Shown: positions 24,457 through 36,788 of the stretch, piece after piece | How the letters are laid out: the number at the start of each line of letters is the position of its first letter | How positions within the stretch are numbered: position 1 is the first letter of the stretch | From: Scatophagus argus | Lineage: Eukaryota; Chordata; Actinopteri; Scatophagidae | NCBI RefSeq assembly: GCF_020382885.2 | Contig: NC_058501.1 | Coordinates: 16,612,001 to 16,676,000, forward strand | Reading direction: 5' to 3' | Length of the DNA: 64,000 nucleotides | Notes under the pieces: generated by a model | What the model was told of the DNA's origin: nothing | Database searches by the model: none | Seen by the model: the letters and a program-made list of their open reading frames with translations, nothing else | Made by a program: the position numbers and the translations under genes

Positions 24457-26254
24457 TATTGCAAAGGAAGGCCACAATCAAATATAAATATATGATGAGG
24501 AAAAAAATATATAATATCCTCCCCTGCTCTCTCTCAAGAGAGAGCACAATTACATTTAGCCAAAAGAAAAATTAATTTACCGGACCCCCATTCTGACCCC
24601 CTTTCCCCAAAATAATTTTTGCAAAGTCCCTTAATCCAAAGCATTCGTTTAAATTCTTGTACCTTATTTACTTTTTCTTGTCCTCTTCTTCTTTCACACT
24701 TGCTTGCTCTCGTTCCCTCCGTTCCCCTCTTTCTTAATTATTAGTGGAGAACAGACATTACAGATGATTAAATGACAATTATGATCTCCTACACACAGGA
24801 GTTTATGCTAAGGGGAATAACTTAGTAGGTTATTGTTAAGGTCATTCGTTAAATACTGGAGACCACACACACACACACACACACATACGCATATACACGT
24901 GAGACACTGCGCTTTTAGGCTTGGAGATACTGTAATCCCTTCTGGACATGTATTTTCCTCGGGGAGAAGCAGTATGTTGATAGGGTTGGAAGGTCATACT
25001 ACACGCACGCACACACACACACGCACGCACGCACATGTACAGTCACATTCGCTTGTTTGCTTACACATTTAAACCCATAATGTATAAATAAACCAAACAG
25101 TGGTGGTGTTGTTTGACAGTTTACATAATAAGGAGCCTGAACACAGAGATATGAGGCTAACTGTCTAACTAAGGGGAGCTGAGGGGAACATTACTGGGAT
25201 TCAATAAGATTGGACTAGACCCATCCTCAGATGCACTGGAGAGGAAATGTGCACACACAGATAAAACACACACACACACACACCATCTCTCCTTCCATCT
25301 CTCCTTCTGTCTCTGAGGCAGCTCTGTTTTGGGTCTCACAATGCAAACAGGATGTAACCTATTTTGATCACGGTGCCATATTGCATCATCAAATATTAAC
25401 AGACTTGACTGCACTGCATTATGTCTGCTAAATAATGTTTGTTGAATAATGTGTGCTCCTTTATCATATCCATCCTCATCTATGTTTTTTATTTCCCCTA
25501 AATTCACCAAGAAAAGCCACTGAGGGAGAAATGCTTCTGTTGCTGTGTTGTCTTAATTCATGTGTGTCTGTAAGTGCACGTGCATCTGTGTGTGTGTGTG
25601 TGTGTGTGTGTAGGAGCTTCTGTGTCACTGTGGTGGTCACACACAAATCTATTGATAGAGCATTAGCACACTGGTCTGTCTGTCTGGGTTTCAGAGTCAA
25701 CACTCATGCTGGTGATTTGAAACATCCTCCCTCATTTCTGCCTCTTTCTTTCCCATCTCCATCCTCTCTCTCTGCTTTCCTCTTTCTGCCTCTTTCTCCC
25801 TCTATCTCTTGCCCACCCCCACCCCCACCACACACACACACACACACATACACACAGACACACACACACTATGCTGATCCAGACTTTGGAATTCAATGTT
25901 GCTATGGTAACAATGTTGGGTTGGTCCTCTCTGCCTCCCCCTCTTGCTCCTCTTATTCAGGCTAGATGCAGTACAACCCGCTCTGGAGTCATTCTGTCTC
26001 TTGCCCATAATACTGTCACTTCTATAATTACTATCATCTGTATTAACACCAATACGGATCTGCAACATTTTTTTAAAAAAAGCATCTGTAGTAAAGTATG
26101 TGGAGATGATTTGTGTAGTCAGTCGACAGGAAATTTATCTACAACTACTTTATGATGGCTCAGTGAGTTTTCAAGCAACAAAACTGAGATCTACAGTCAT
26201 GCTAGCTGCTGTCTGAGGCTGCAGTTAGATACTGTGCAGCTTTCAGCGAAAGGC

Positions 26255-26345
26255 TATTGTCAGCATGCTAACATGCTAACAATGCCAACATTCGGATTTT
26301 TGAACAGGTGTAATTTTTAACATGTTCTGATGGGAATGTCATTGA
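26255..26345. repeat. fish repeat of the ATGCTAACATGCTAAC type
   Basis: GTCAGCATGCTAACATGCTA, then ACAATGCCAAC and a later AACAGGTGTAATTTTTAACA block, resembles a repeat that is very abundant in percomorph genomes. Family and ends are uncertain. Confidence 0.4.
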
Positions 26346-26413
26346 TCTTGCAGGTGTTTGGTAAAAATAAAAGCATAAAAGTTCCCCTGTCTTTTGCTTT
26401 ATTTTATGTGCAG

Positions 26414-26712
26414 CTGCAGAGCAGCGACCATGGCACCAGTTTTCTGCTAACAGAGGACGGACGGAGCGCGGGACAACCGTCCAAGCCACAACCTCCATCA
26501 GCAATAGCTTTAAAGCTTTCCAGTGAGAAAGAAAGAAAAACCGAGAACAAAGAGAAAGAGGCCAAAGAGAGAAAAAGTGTGCAAAAAGGAGAGAAGGGAG
26601 CAGGTGAAAACAGTCGATGGATGCTGTCCGGATTGAGGGGGCAGCACGTTCTTCACTGACGAGGAAAAGAAAGATTTCAAAATTGAGTCGAAGGATAGAA
26701 ACTCGCCGTCAG
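26414..26712 (+). other. cacng8: probable second non-coding leader exon of cacng8
   Basis: The segment starts after a strong acceptor (long T/C-rich tract ending TTTTATGTGCAG) and ends CCGTCAG at a perfect donor, GTAAGT, at 26713. The frame that would join to the cacng8 start codon holds a stop and no ATG, so this exon cannot add N-terminal residues. It carries upstream ATGs at 26430 (6 codons), 26617 and 26621. The 26617 frame stays open to the donor and, if spliced to 27378, would overlap the cacng8 start out of frame and end at 27446. Confidence 0.5.
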
Positions 26713-27379
26713 GTAAGTCTTTTAAGACTTTGCTTCAGTCTTTTCTAATTTTTGTCAGTAATAGTATTATCAAGGAGAACTTCAACATTGGACACTGAGG
26801 CAACTTTACTGCACTGCACGCATGCATGATGCAGTCTGTGTGGAAGGATACACACATGTTGGTCTGAAAAAGGTGCACCAACGCTAACTCCCTAAGAAAG
26901 ACAGTAACAGGTGATCTAATGTGTGCATGCGTGCGTGCGTGCGTGTTCAATTGTGTATTCACCTCCAGCCCTGCTGATTCTGAGGCGAGGGAAGGGAACA
27001 GAGTCAGGATCATGAATATGGAGTACACAGAGACTGGGAGGGTGTGATCTGTTGTGTTTCACATCAATTCTGTCTTGTTAAGCAGAGTCAGCAGAGTCAT
27101 CCAACTCTTCTCCAAGGACACATCATACGGCCCCTTATGCACCTCCCACATCCACCTCATCCTCGCTCCTTGTCCCTCAGCTCCTCTTGCCCACCATCAT
27201 CTCACCTGAGTGTCCACTGTCTTTTTCAATTAGTTGCACTTTGTGTTTAACTGTAAAAACACTTCTGCTTAGTTATTCCATTGTTCTCTCATAAATGTTT
27301 GTTTTTTTGTCCATCTTTTTCCTTTTCTCCCTCTCTTCATCCACCCCCCCTCCTCCTCCTCTCTTTTCTCTCTGAAGGC

Positions 27380-30300
27380 ATGGTGTGTGAGAAGGGGATC
27401 CAGATCCTTCTCACCACCGTGGGGGCATTCGCTGCCTTCGGCCTGATGACGGTGGCAATAGGGACGGATTACTGGCTGTACTCCCGTGCCCTCATCTGCA
27501 ACAGCACAGCCAACGTCACCCAGGAGGACCCCCATAACAAGGACAAGAAGGATCCTGGGGCGCTCACCCACTCTGGACTGTGGAGGATATGCTGCTTGGA
27601 AGGTAAAGAAGAAGTTGTGGGAGACATGTTGGGTCTAATGGTGAGATTTGGGCTGATGGGGATGCATGTGTGAACAGTTAGCTTTGGTTTAGGCCATTTA
27701 TTTTAGTGAAAAGGGTGCAGTGAACATAGATTTATTATTTAGACCTGGATGTAGTATGATATGATGATGATGATATGATTTCTATTACAACCACCTAATT
27801 CCAGGGTGCATGAAGAACTCCAGGGTCCTGATGAAAGAACCAAGGCAAAACGTGTCGGTCTATCAGACAATATTTTTCATACCACTGCTAGTGACCTGTT
27901 AAGCTAAGCCAACCAGCTGCAAGATGAAGCTTCATAGTTACAGTGCAGACATAAGAGTTGTATGAATCTTCTCAGCTAGAAAGCTTCTCTCAAGAAAGAA
28001 AGATAGATAAGTGTATTTTTCAGAATGTCAAACTCTTCCTTTAAGCATTCTTTCTAGTATTAATTTTCCTGTCAGGGAGGAGATAATGGGTAGGCGAATA
28101 TGTTTCAAATTGAACACACATTGAGGTTGACATTTGACACCGTGTGTGTGTGTGTGTGTTGACATTGTTTTAAGCTTGTCGCAATCACAAACTCTTTGTC
28201 AATGCTGTGATTTCATGAACACTCACCAAAATCAAGTGGGTGGTACTGAACCCTGAAAGTGAAAAATTGGGCTCATCAACTGCAACTGATCCCACTTCAC
28301 TGAAAACCTTGTATCTTTTGGTCAAAGCTTTTAAGTGGAAACGTATTTTCCGTCCGAAGTTCAGCAGTCAGCCTTTCACTTGACTTTCGAACTGTTTAGA
28401 AAGCAACAGCACTGATGTGATATTAATCATTATTAGCTTTGTCACATCCCATTCATATTTGTTAGACTGTGCTGTAGTGACAAGAAAACAATTTTGCATA
28501 ATTGCAGTATAATAACATGATACTGAAGCGTAGCCCTCGCCCAGACAATCAATTAATCACTGTGTTTGATTCAGGCTGAAGTAATTTAAGTCAAAGCCTG
28601 AAACAAAAGGCCCACGTTCACCCTGACACACGTCTACTTCTCACTCCAAGTGGCGGAAACTACAGAAACTGGCAGTGGCCGTCTCTCAATCTTCAGTTTG
28701 TCACCACAACACAAACTGATAATTCATTATACATTACACCGACTGCTTGGCTGACACTCAGTTGGCTGACAAGAGAAAAAGCTGGGTAGGAGTTAACAGC
28801 GAAGCAGCTACAGCCAAAGGGGTGGTGTGAGTTAGCGATCTGTGGCTTTGCTCACATGTTCTGTGTCCAAGAAAATCTCTTGGCTCTCCTTATAGAGCAT
28901 CCCCGACCCGTCCTGGACTTGGTCATTGTACAAAGCTAATTTGTCCTCATCTCAAAGCTTCCTGATAGCTAAGCAGCCAATTAAAGATAAGCTCTAGTCC
29001 TTGCAGCACTGCTGCAGTGCACCCCCACCCACTTCCTCCTATGCCTCACTCTTTCAGTTTCTCCACTTGCTATCACTCTGTCTCACTCCCCCAAACATTA
29101 TTTTTAATCTTTCAATGGGTTCTCTCCTTCTTCCTATCCTTCTAGTTTTCTCCCCTTCAGTCGTTTTCTCTCACATTGTGGTGCAGTAAAGCTGACAGTG
29201 TCTTGGCACGGCTTAGAGGTCAAGTATCCTTGATGTCTGTGGAGTATTCAGCCCCAGATAGATGCTCAGTAGCCATGCAGTGATGCAGTGAGGTGTAGCT
29301 GGAGTGGAAATGCAGGACATGCTAGGTATAAAAGATTTATGCCTGTGGGTGGGTGGCACATTATGCTGTGGATAGAGGTGTGTCCTGTGCTCCTCTCTAG
29401 CTCTTCTGCAGGTTTACTGAAGTGGGTTGCAGTGAATTATCCGTCGATGATTACTTTCTTTAATTGATCAGATTTGGTTTTTGTTGCACAGAGGTTCCTT
29501 TTGTCAAACCTGAAGATTTGCCATCTGTGCTCAAATACCCTTCGCCCATCCCACGCATCATATTATAGATGTGTTTATATTGAATTTATGAATTTGATTG
29601 AATTTATGTATAAGAGTGCATATTGTTGTTTAGGGCCACCTAAAGTATGAGAAGCTTAACCATTCATTTTAGCTGTATATTCAGCTGTTTATCTATTTAT
29701 ACATAATGTAGCTATTTTACCTATTATACCCTACATTGCATGCTTTGGTCATTTTCTTCTTACCTCTAACTGTTTTTTACTTAAGTATTTTTCACACACT
29801 CTTAATTGCAACACGTGTTGCTGATGTGTTAAAGATAACTCACTATGTGGATAGTTCTTTTCTTCTCTCTCTCAAAATCTTTCTGCATACACCCAACATA
29901 CTCAACAACCTCACTGATAAAGGACATAAAGCTAACACAGATAACACAGAGCAAGCCAGATACCACGTCCACTTAGTGCAACTTTGTGTCCTGTAATGAG
30001 GAGCTGCTGATGTTTATGACACAGTGAGTCATTCTGAGAATCTGTGATCAGTCCTCCATTAATATTGGAACTGAAGAAAGTCATCCATAAATGCAGATTA
30101 ATGTGGAACCTGCAATAGTCTGAAGTCTGTTGAGTCTGTGTCAGGGGATGCTAACACTGACTCTACTGATGTCCCGTCCCTTTGTACCTCCATCTATTTC
30201 TTTTCAGACCAACCTGTGGAAACAGACCAGTTCAAACCACATCTGTCCGTCTCTCCCTCCATCTGTGTCTCTTCATCCCGTCACTTCCATCAGTCTGTCT

Positions 30301-33300
30301 CACAATCCACCCATCAGCAACAGTGGTGTGCTGTCATCATCGTGCGTTCATCCCTACGTTCGTCTGTCTGTCTACATGCAAGACCCCGACGGGCAGTTAT
30401 CTGTCTGCCCGTGTGTCTGCATACTTGTATGTATTTACTTGTATGGTCTGTGCGTGTGTGTGTGTGTGCTCTATGTGATGTTACTAATGTGTATCAAGAA
30501 GAACCATTTACCTTCATGCTGTTCTTATGAATTTGTTGAGATTTATCGCCCAGCACATATGCTTGAACTGAAAAAAAAAGAAAAGATTTTATCATAAATA
30601 TATGAGTGCGTTTAGGTGTAAATCAGTTTGTCCCTCAGGAGGACATCTGCTGTCTTTTGTTGTGTCACCTCCTGTTTCTTCTCTCGTATCTCAGGAGTAA
30701 AGCGAGGAGTGTGTTCACAGATCAACCACTTCCCAGAGGACGCAGACTTTGACCATGATGGAGCAGAGTACGTCCTACGTAAGTCAATGTCAGCATTACA
30801 AGGCACCGAAGATGAATGAAGAGGGAAGCTTGTTATGAATAACAGAGAGGGAGAAGTGTGAAATTATCTTCCATTACTTTTTAAACTTATAAAGACTTGT
30901 TTTTCCTTCAGAAGGTTCTCACTGTGAGAAATAAACATGTGACAATCGAGGGAGATGGGGCGCCCTAGTTTGTACTCAGTGCCCTGCAGTGATGTCTTTC
31001 TGCTCTATGATGTGCTGCATGTGTGCCTGTGCATACATGAAGAAAAGCTCGTGTTCTGTTTACAATGTTGCAGGGGGCCTTTTGCTGGCATTTAGGTGGC
31101 ATTTTCCCTCCCGTGGCCTGGTTGTCCTAGATGACAGAAAAGTATTTGTGTGTGTGTGTGTGTGTGTGTGTGCATGGTTGGCAGATCTGAGCAGCACTGA
31201 AGGCCACATAATAATAACCGAGTATTATGTGTTTATTTTTCATGGAGCAGCATTCACCATTTTTATTTTCTTTGTGGCCATTATTCCATATCCTCTTTGC
31301 ACTGTCCAAACATGACTTAAATAGAAAGTTTGGGGTTTTTTTTCTTTTTCTTTTCTTTTTCTAATTGGAGTACAGCTACAGTTTGCTTAAAGATGTAATC
31401 TAATATGTTTCGTTCCTGGTTGATTTGGTGACACCTGTGGTTACATAGTTTAATACTACACTTAACACCCATTAAGCAGCCACTGTGTTGGAAATACCCC
31501 AATCTGATTTCATGCCATGCAAGGCAGTGGCAGCTTTCATTTCAGTTTGTTGCCAAAAAATACAGCATACATTGCAATTCCTACGAATTCATCCTAAAGA
31601 AAGCCGAGCCACACTGTGGTTTGTGAGTTGAATCCTTTTAACTTCAGCTTAACAACCACAGGAAAAGCTCAGTTTGCATTAGCAGCAACTTAATACATCT
31701 CTGTTATGACTCTAGAACAGTCAACTGTGAAGAGTCAGGCTGAAAATGATATAAAAGTAAAAACAGTAATGCTGGATTAGATGCATACATTGTCTTCTGC
31801 AAATCTGAATCCAGCATAGGCCTGGTGGAGTCTGCCACCAACAAAAAAACTATTAGTTCGAGAGGTAATTCCAGAATGTAAATAAGATGACTGACTATTG
31901 CTGGGGAAAGGATCTTAAATAATATCAAAACATATACATCTTTAACTAGAACTTCAAGACCATTGAGCTATTGTGACAGAAATACCTGTGTCATTTCACA
32001 CATATTTATACTCCTCCATTCCAGTTTTTTCTGTTGACCTTTCTTTTCTTCTCTGTTTAGGAGTAGTCCGGGCTTCCAACATCTTCCCGATCCTCAGTGC
32101 CATCCTGCTGCTAATGGGAGGGGTTTGCATCGCTGCTAGTCGTTTCTATAAGAGCAAAAGGAACATCATCCTGGGCGCAGGAATTCTTTTTGTAGCTGCA
32201 GGTAAAATAAGGATGTTGCACATGCATGTGTGTGGGGATAAATGTGCTTGTATGTGTGTGTCTGTTTGTGTGAGAGGTGGTCTGGACGTTGTCACTTTTT
32301 AGGTCTTGTTTGGGAGTGTCTAGTTGCGTGCACATTTTGTCAGTTTAACAGAGGTTTTTACATGCAACCCTCATCTTGCCTGTTGGCTTTATGAAGAATG
32401 TCACAAATTACCATGTCAAACAAATGCTTTTATTAGAGCTGTAACTTGGTTTGTCTGAGTTTATTTAGTTGTTTTTTTTAATATAAATACCACATTTGTG
32501 TGCTCTCTCAGGTCTGAGTAACATAATTGGTGTGATTGTGTACATTTCGGCTGCACTGGGGGACATCTCTCCTAAGAAGGACGAGGATAAGAAGTGGCAG
32601 TACTCCTACGGTTGGTCCTTTTACTTTGGAGGCCTCTCCTTCATCATGGCTGAGATGGTGGGGGTGCTGGCTGTCAACATCTACATCGAGAAGAACAAGG
32701 AGCTGCGCTGCCGCTCGCGCACCGACATTTTCAAGAGCACCACACACGCCATGCTCCGCCTGCCCAGCTACCGCTTCCGCCGCCGCTCCCGTTCCTCGTC
32801 TCGCTCCACTGACCCCTCCCGCTCCCGAGACCCCTCACCTGTAGGGGGAGGTGGGGGCAAGAACTTTGGCCTGCCCCCCTCTGCGCTGCTTTCCCAGGGC
32901 CCCATCTCAGTGTCCACTTTACCAAACCCACACTCTCGCTCCCACACGGCCCTGGCTGGAGGCGACATCTCCCTCTACACATTGTCCCGCGACCCCAAAT
33001 TGGGGGGTTTGCCGCCCATGTATGGAACGGTGGACAGGGCCACGCTCTACCAACTTCACAACTGCTTCCCAAAGGATGGAGGGGGAGGGGGAGGGGTGAT
33101 GATGAGTGGCACACTTCCATCGCTTAAATCCCACAACCCTTCCAATTCTTCCAACTCCAATGTGCCGATGCCCAACTCGGTGGGCTCTGGCCCTCCACCT
33201 TTCACCTCATCCACAGTAGACAGGGAGCGAGGGATGGGGACTCTGGACAGGCTGAAGGGAGACAGGGAGAGCAACTCTAACACCCTCAATAGAAAGACAA

Positions 33301-33311
33301 CACCTGTGTAG
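27380..33311 (+). CDS. cacng8: TARP gamma-8 (voltage-dependent calcium channel gamma-8 subunit), four coding exons
   Basis: Type I TARP; in mammals it is the main forebrain AMPA-receptor auxiliary subunit, linking receptors to PSD-95 scaffolds. Coding exons: 27380-27602 (acceptor at 27378), 30695-30778, 32061-32201 and 32512-33311. All phases agree and give 415 residues; mammalian gamma-8 has about 425. Helix 1 is at about 8-28. Sequons lie at N41 and N45, and the claudin motif GLWRICC is at 66-72. [35 protein letters not shown] and [12 protein letters not shown] are family hallmarks. The tail carries the basic Ser cluster [19 protein letters not shown] (CaMKII/PKC target region in the family), glycine runs, [11 protein letters not shown], and [12 protein letters not shown] with a C-terminal PDZ ligand. 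Glycine-rich tail and the cacng7 neighbour favour gamma-8 over gamma-2. The start is MVCEKG, shorter than mammalian MESLKRWNEERGL. Confidence 0.96.
27850..28055. repeat. degenerate teleost interspersed repeat in cacng8 intron
   Basis: GTTAAGCTAAGCCAACCAGC, then a TGAAGCTTCATAGTTACAGT block, then AATCTTCTCAGCTAGAAAGC and AAGTGTATTTTTCAGAATGT, ending TTCCTTTAAG. This order matches an interspersed sequence that I know to be abundant in percomorph fish. The family name is not certain; the ends are approximate. Confidence 0.5.
31147..31173. repeat. (TG)n microsatellite in cacng8 intron
   Basis: About 12 TG units in the 1.3-kb intron between coding exons 2 and 3. Confidence 0.9.
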
Positions 33312-33424
33312 AGAGAGGTTGGGGGGAGGGGGGTAAGAGACAAGGGAGAGGATGAGGATGGGTAGCAATGATGAAAGAGGAAAGACAGAGAAGAGCTCTG
33401 TGTTTGTGTGAGTCAAGAGGAACA

Positions 33425-33454
33425 AGACAGACAGACAGACAGACAGACAGACAG
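33425..33454. repeat. (ACAG)n tetranucleotide repeat
   Basis: Seven to eight ACAG units in the cacng8 3' UTR region. Confidence 0.9.
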
Positions 33455-34691
33455 GTGAAATGCTATATCTCTCCCTCCATGTTCACTGTTATTTAGTCTG
33501 CTCAATCTCACTGAGAACAAAAAGAAGATGAGTAATAACAGAGTGATAATAACAACAACAATGAACTTTCACAATAAAACTATTTTGATATTTTAATGTG
33601 CTAGAAATGATTTATTTTGTTAATGATCAAACGCAATTAATCTTGGGCTATTATGAAAATGTTTCCCATGTTTTTTTGTGCAATATTACTGCTAATTTAA
33701 CCAGATCATCATTAATGTAAAATTGTTGTTGTGATTATTCTTAGCGTTATTACAAGTTAGCAGCATTTGCAAACACTACAGTTTGGAATGAAATTTTAAT
33801 TTCTATGTTCTTTTCACTCTAATTTTAGATCTCAACGACTTTTACTGTGAATTTCTTCCATACAGAGCCACTGGGACTGTCAGTGAGCTGTGTGCGACCG
33901 TCTCAAAGTGTCCAACATGAGTGTACACAACACGCGGGAAAATGAGGGCCTGTATTATTTTTGAAAACCCACGTTATTTAATTTTTTGTTTATAACATGA
34001 AGTCAGATTTGAATACTGTAAATTGTCTTCCAATATTGATACTGAAAGAAATGCAACAATAATGTGAGTGACTGAGGTAACTGTCCGACTTCATTGTTAT
34101 TATGAGTCTGAATTTTCTATGGGCCTCTGTTAGTCTCATTTCCATTCTGATCATTGTTAACAGTAGTACTTGTAGCTATAGTCGTGTTGAAGATGTTTGT
34201 TCTTGGGCATTAACAGAAACCTCTGACTGAAGGAGGCAGAAAAAAAGAGACATAGAATAATACATTTGTACAGATTCAGGTGAAGGTTACCACCTGAGCA
34301 GAAAAACAAAACAACCTAATAATTTTTTCTATGAGTCCCAAAGTGAGACATGCAACTCATCATTTTCAGTGGCAAAGAAAAAAAAATAGAATAAATACAA
34401 TATGTATATGTGGGTTGAGTGGGTTTAAAAAAAAAACACTATAGAGAAAAACTTTTGAAAAGATTTATGTACGTTGTAATTATGCATACATATATTTGTA
34501 AAGTCCATGGATATGTTTTTCGGGACCACTGTTCAAATTAGGTATGCATTTTGGGCAGGTTTGGCTGGAGTGTTCTGTTCCCGATGCCCCTTCCTGGACT
34601 CTTGTTCGGTTGCCAACCCTGCGCCGTCACACTTGCCACCTCCCCAACCCTATTTGGTCACAGGATGAGTGTTTCCCGATTTTAGCACGTC

Positions 34692-34697
34692 AATAAA
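34692..34697 (+). terminator. candidate polyadenylation signal of cacng8
   Basis: AATAAA in the context CGTCAATAAAAGATTC, 1.4 kb after the cacng8 stop. A T-rich stretch, TTCTTTTCACTGTGCTT, follows about 40 nt later. Inferred from the hexamer only. Confidence 0.4.
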
Positions 34698-36749
34698 AGA
34701 TTCACCACGGAGACAACATCTTAACCTCCCCAAAGATTCTTTTCACTGTGCTTCCCCTGTGACCACTGACCTCGGAGTCTGAGCTCTGACCTGTTTATGT
34801 TGATGAGAATGTAAACACATGTAAACACCCCATCCCCACCCCCACCCTTCTAAACTGTCCAGAGTGACTGCAGGTCCAGGTCGAAAACCATGGACACACT
34901 GCTTCGTGACATAATGAAGAAACAAAACAAGACAACCAGACGCTTCCAGATTCCATATGTTTTCAGTTCTTTGATTTTCATTTCAGAAAAAGAATAATGT
35001 GATAAAACTGCACACAGATAGCATTTATGTGGGCAATATGAATAGTATGTAGTTGAGAATAGATATATCTAGACAAATGATTATGGTTTATCTAAATGTG
35101 TGATAAACTTAAACACTGTATTGCACGAAGTTTATAAAAAAAAATAACAGTCATATTCACAGACTGCTGTCTTTTGTTTCCTTTTTGGCTCAGATGATTG
35201 AGCATCCTCAGCTTGAGTTTGCTTCAAGAGTCTCTTTTCACAGGGTAATGGTGGTGGAAAAAGTACTTTGATTCTTTGCTTACGGTAGCCATAATCAACA
35301 TTTTTTATCCACGATATCCAATGACTGTGAAATAATGTAACAATGTGACAGGGATCAGTGATAGTGATTAACACACAGAGAGAATTACCATCTGATTCTA
35401 CAGCTTTTTCCTTGGGTTGAAGGAGCTCTATATTAAGTCTCAGCACATTATTTGGCCATCTGGCTCACATTTTTACTTTTCATCCTCAAAAGGCTGCTGT
35501 TTTCAGTGAAAAATCTCTAAAGGTCCCATGTGCACCAATCTGCAGGCAGGCACAGTCAGCAGCTAGGTGGTAGACATAGCATCAGTGAATATTGGACTTA
35601 CTGGACAATCATCTGTAGGAGACGCTTTGTGTAAGGCTGCTAAACATTTTAAATGAACCGTATTTCCACATTAATAAAATTTCCAATTTCGATGACTGAG
35701 ATGTGAATTATGATTTAGAGCAGACTATTTCTATTTGTCTTAAAATGTGTCTGGGGGAGATGCAAAAAAAAAAAAGTATAAAGTAGTATGAAAGAAAAAG
35801 CAACATAAATGCTCTTAGTTGCTTTCTTAGTTGCAAACGTTGCTCTTAGTAGTTTCTCAAGGTCTTTCTTTGGCATGCTGTGATGGTCAAAAGACTCTGT
35901 CCTTCCCTGTCAGACTTGAGTCTCATAATTTTTGCAAATATATGTGTAGTGCCAGATTGGTGGTATTTGCCAAATAGGATAATGACAAAAACAACTGAGA
36001 ATTAATTCAGTACACTTTTCTGTGACCACTGCCCTACCTGAGCTCATCATGTTTTTTTTCTGAAGGGCCCATCTGGTCTTTCATGCATATTTTTGCATGA
36101 ACAATTATAAAATACTTTCAAGGTCTGTTCTGATTCCTCCAGACCCACTGGACAGGTTTTGAGTCCAGAGGGATGGAAGAAAGAGGGAAAACGTCCACTA
36201 AGGATCAAGCTATTGAAGTCCCTTCAGAGACCAGAGAAGGTAGTTAGGGAAGAGGGAAGCAGTGTCATATTGTTGACAAGGGGCCTAAGATTCTTAGCAG
36301 TGCTCCTAAACCCTGATGATTAGCAATCTGGAGAGCCTTGCCCTGCTATTATCATACTTGCTGCAGTCTAGTGCAGCCACAGTGATGCAGTGATGAGAGA
36401 TTCGAGGAGGAAGGGCAAGAGGCTGCCAAAGCAAACTCATCATGTCATCTACCACGCTGCACCATTCCTTATACCAGTTTAGCATAATACATTTTAAAAT
36501 ATTTGGGCATTTATATTTGGCAACACATAATAACAGTTCAGATTTCCCTCTGGTGGGAGCTTCCAACTTCAATGTAAGGTCTTCTATGAAGAATTCTTGA
36601 AAGGCCATTTCCATTTCCAAACATGCAGCTAGTGGTCGCACACCACTTGTCACACTGTCTCAGTAGGACTATTAACGGCTATATATACAACCAGGATAGT
36701 GTGTCATGTGGATCCAGTTTCTGCCCACCCAGAGTTAAAAGTATGTGTG

Positions 36750-36788
<39 letters not shown>

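Larger units (their letters stand above)
16546..26413 (+). other. putative long leader intron of cacng8
   Basis: About 9.9 kb with no convincing exon on either strand. It holds (AC)n near 19381-19404, (TG)n at 22150-22193, (AC)n near 24867-24885, 25009-25030 and 25267-25282, (TG)n near 25588-25611, a pogo-type transposon remnant at 23967-24456, and a fish repeat near 26255. The ends rest on the inferred leader exons, so it could equally be called intergenic. Confidence 0.4.
33312..34697 (+). other. probable cacng8 3' UTR
   Basis: AT-rich non-coding sequence after the stop. It includes a (ACAG)n tract at 33425-33454 and an early AATAAA near 33574. It reaches AATAAA at 34692-34697, the best candidate for the distal cleavage signal. 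No open frame of interest. Confidence 0.45.

Noticed and set aside
27281-27379. In-frame N-terminal extension of cacng8 through the upstream pyrimidine tract
   Set aside because: These codons translate the splice acceptor region (T/C-rich, ending TCTGAAG), so they are intronic; the conserved protein starts at MVCEKG.
30130-30597. 155-codon frame in a cacng8 intron
   Set aside because: Ser/Pro/Val/Cys-rich translation of CTGT- and TG-rich DNA in three overlapping frames, typical of repeat-derived open frames.
32536-33425. Several long open frames overlapping the last cacng8 exon on both strands
   Set aside because: They are shadows of a GC-rich, Arg/Ser/Pro/Gly-coding exon and have no independent homology.
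33425-33454. Tandem ACAG units considered as part of a CRISPR-like or structured array
   Set aside because: Plain tetranucleotide microsatellite without spacers, in vertebrate DNA.
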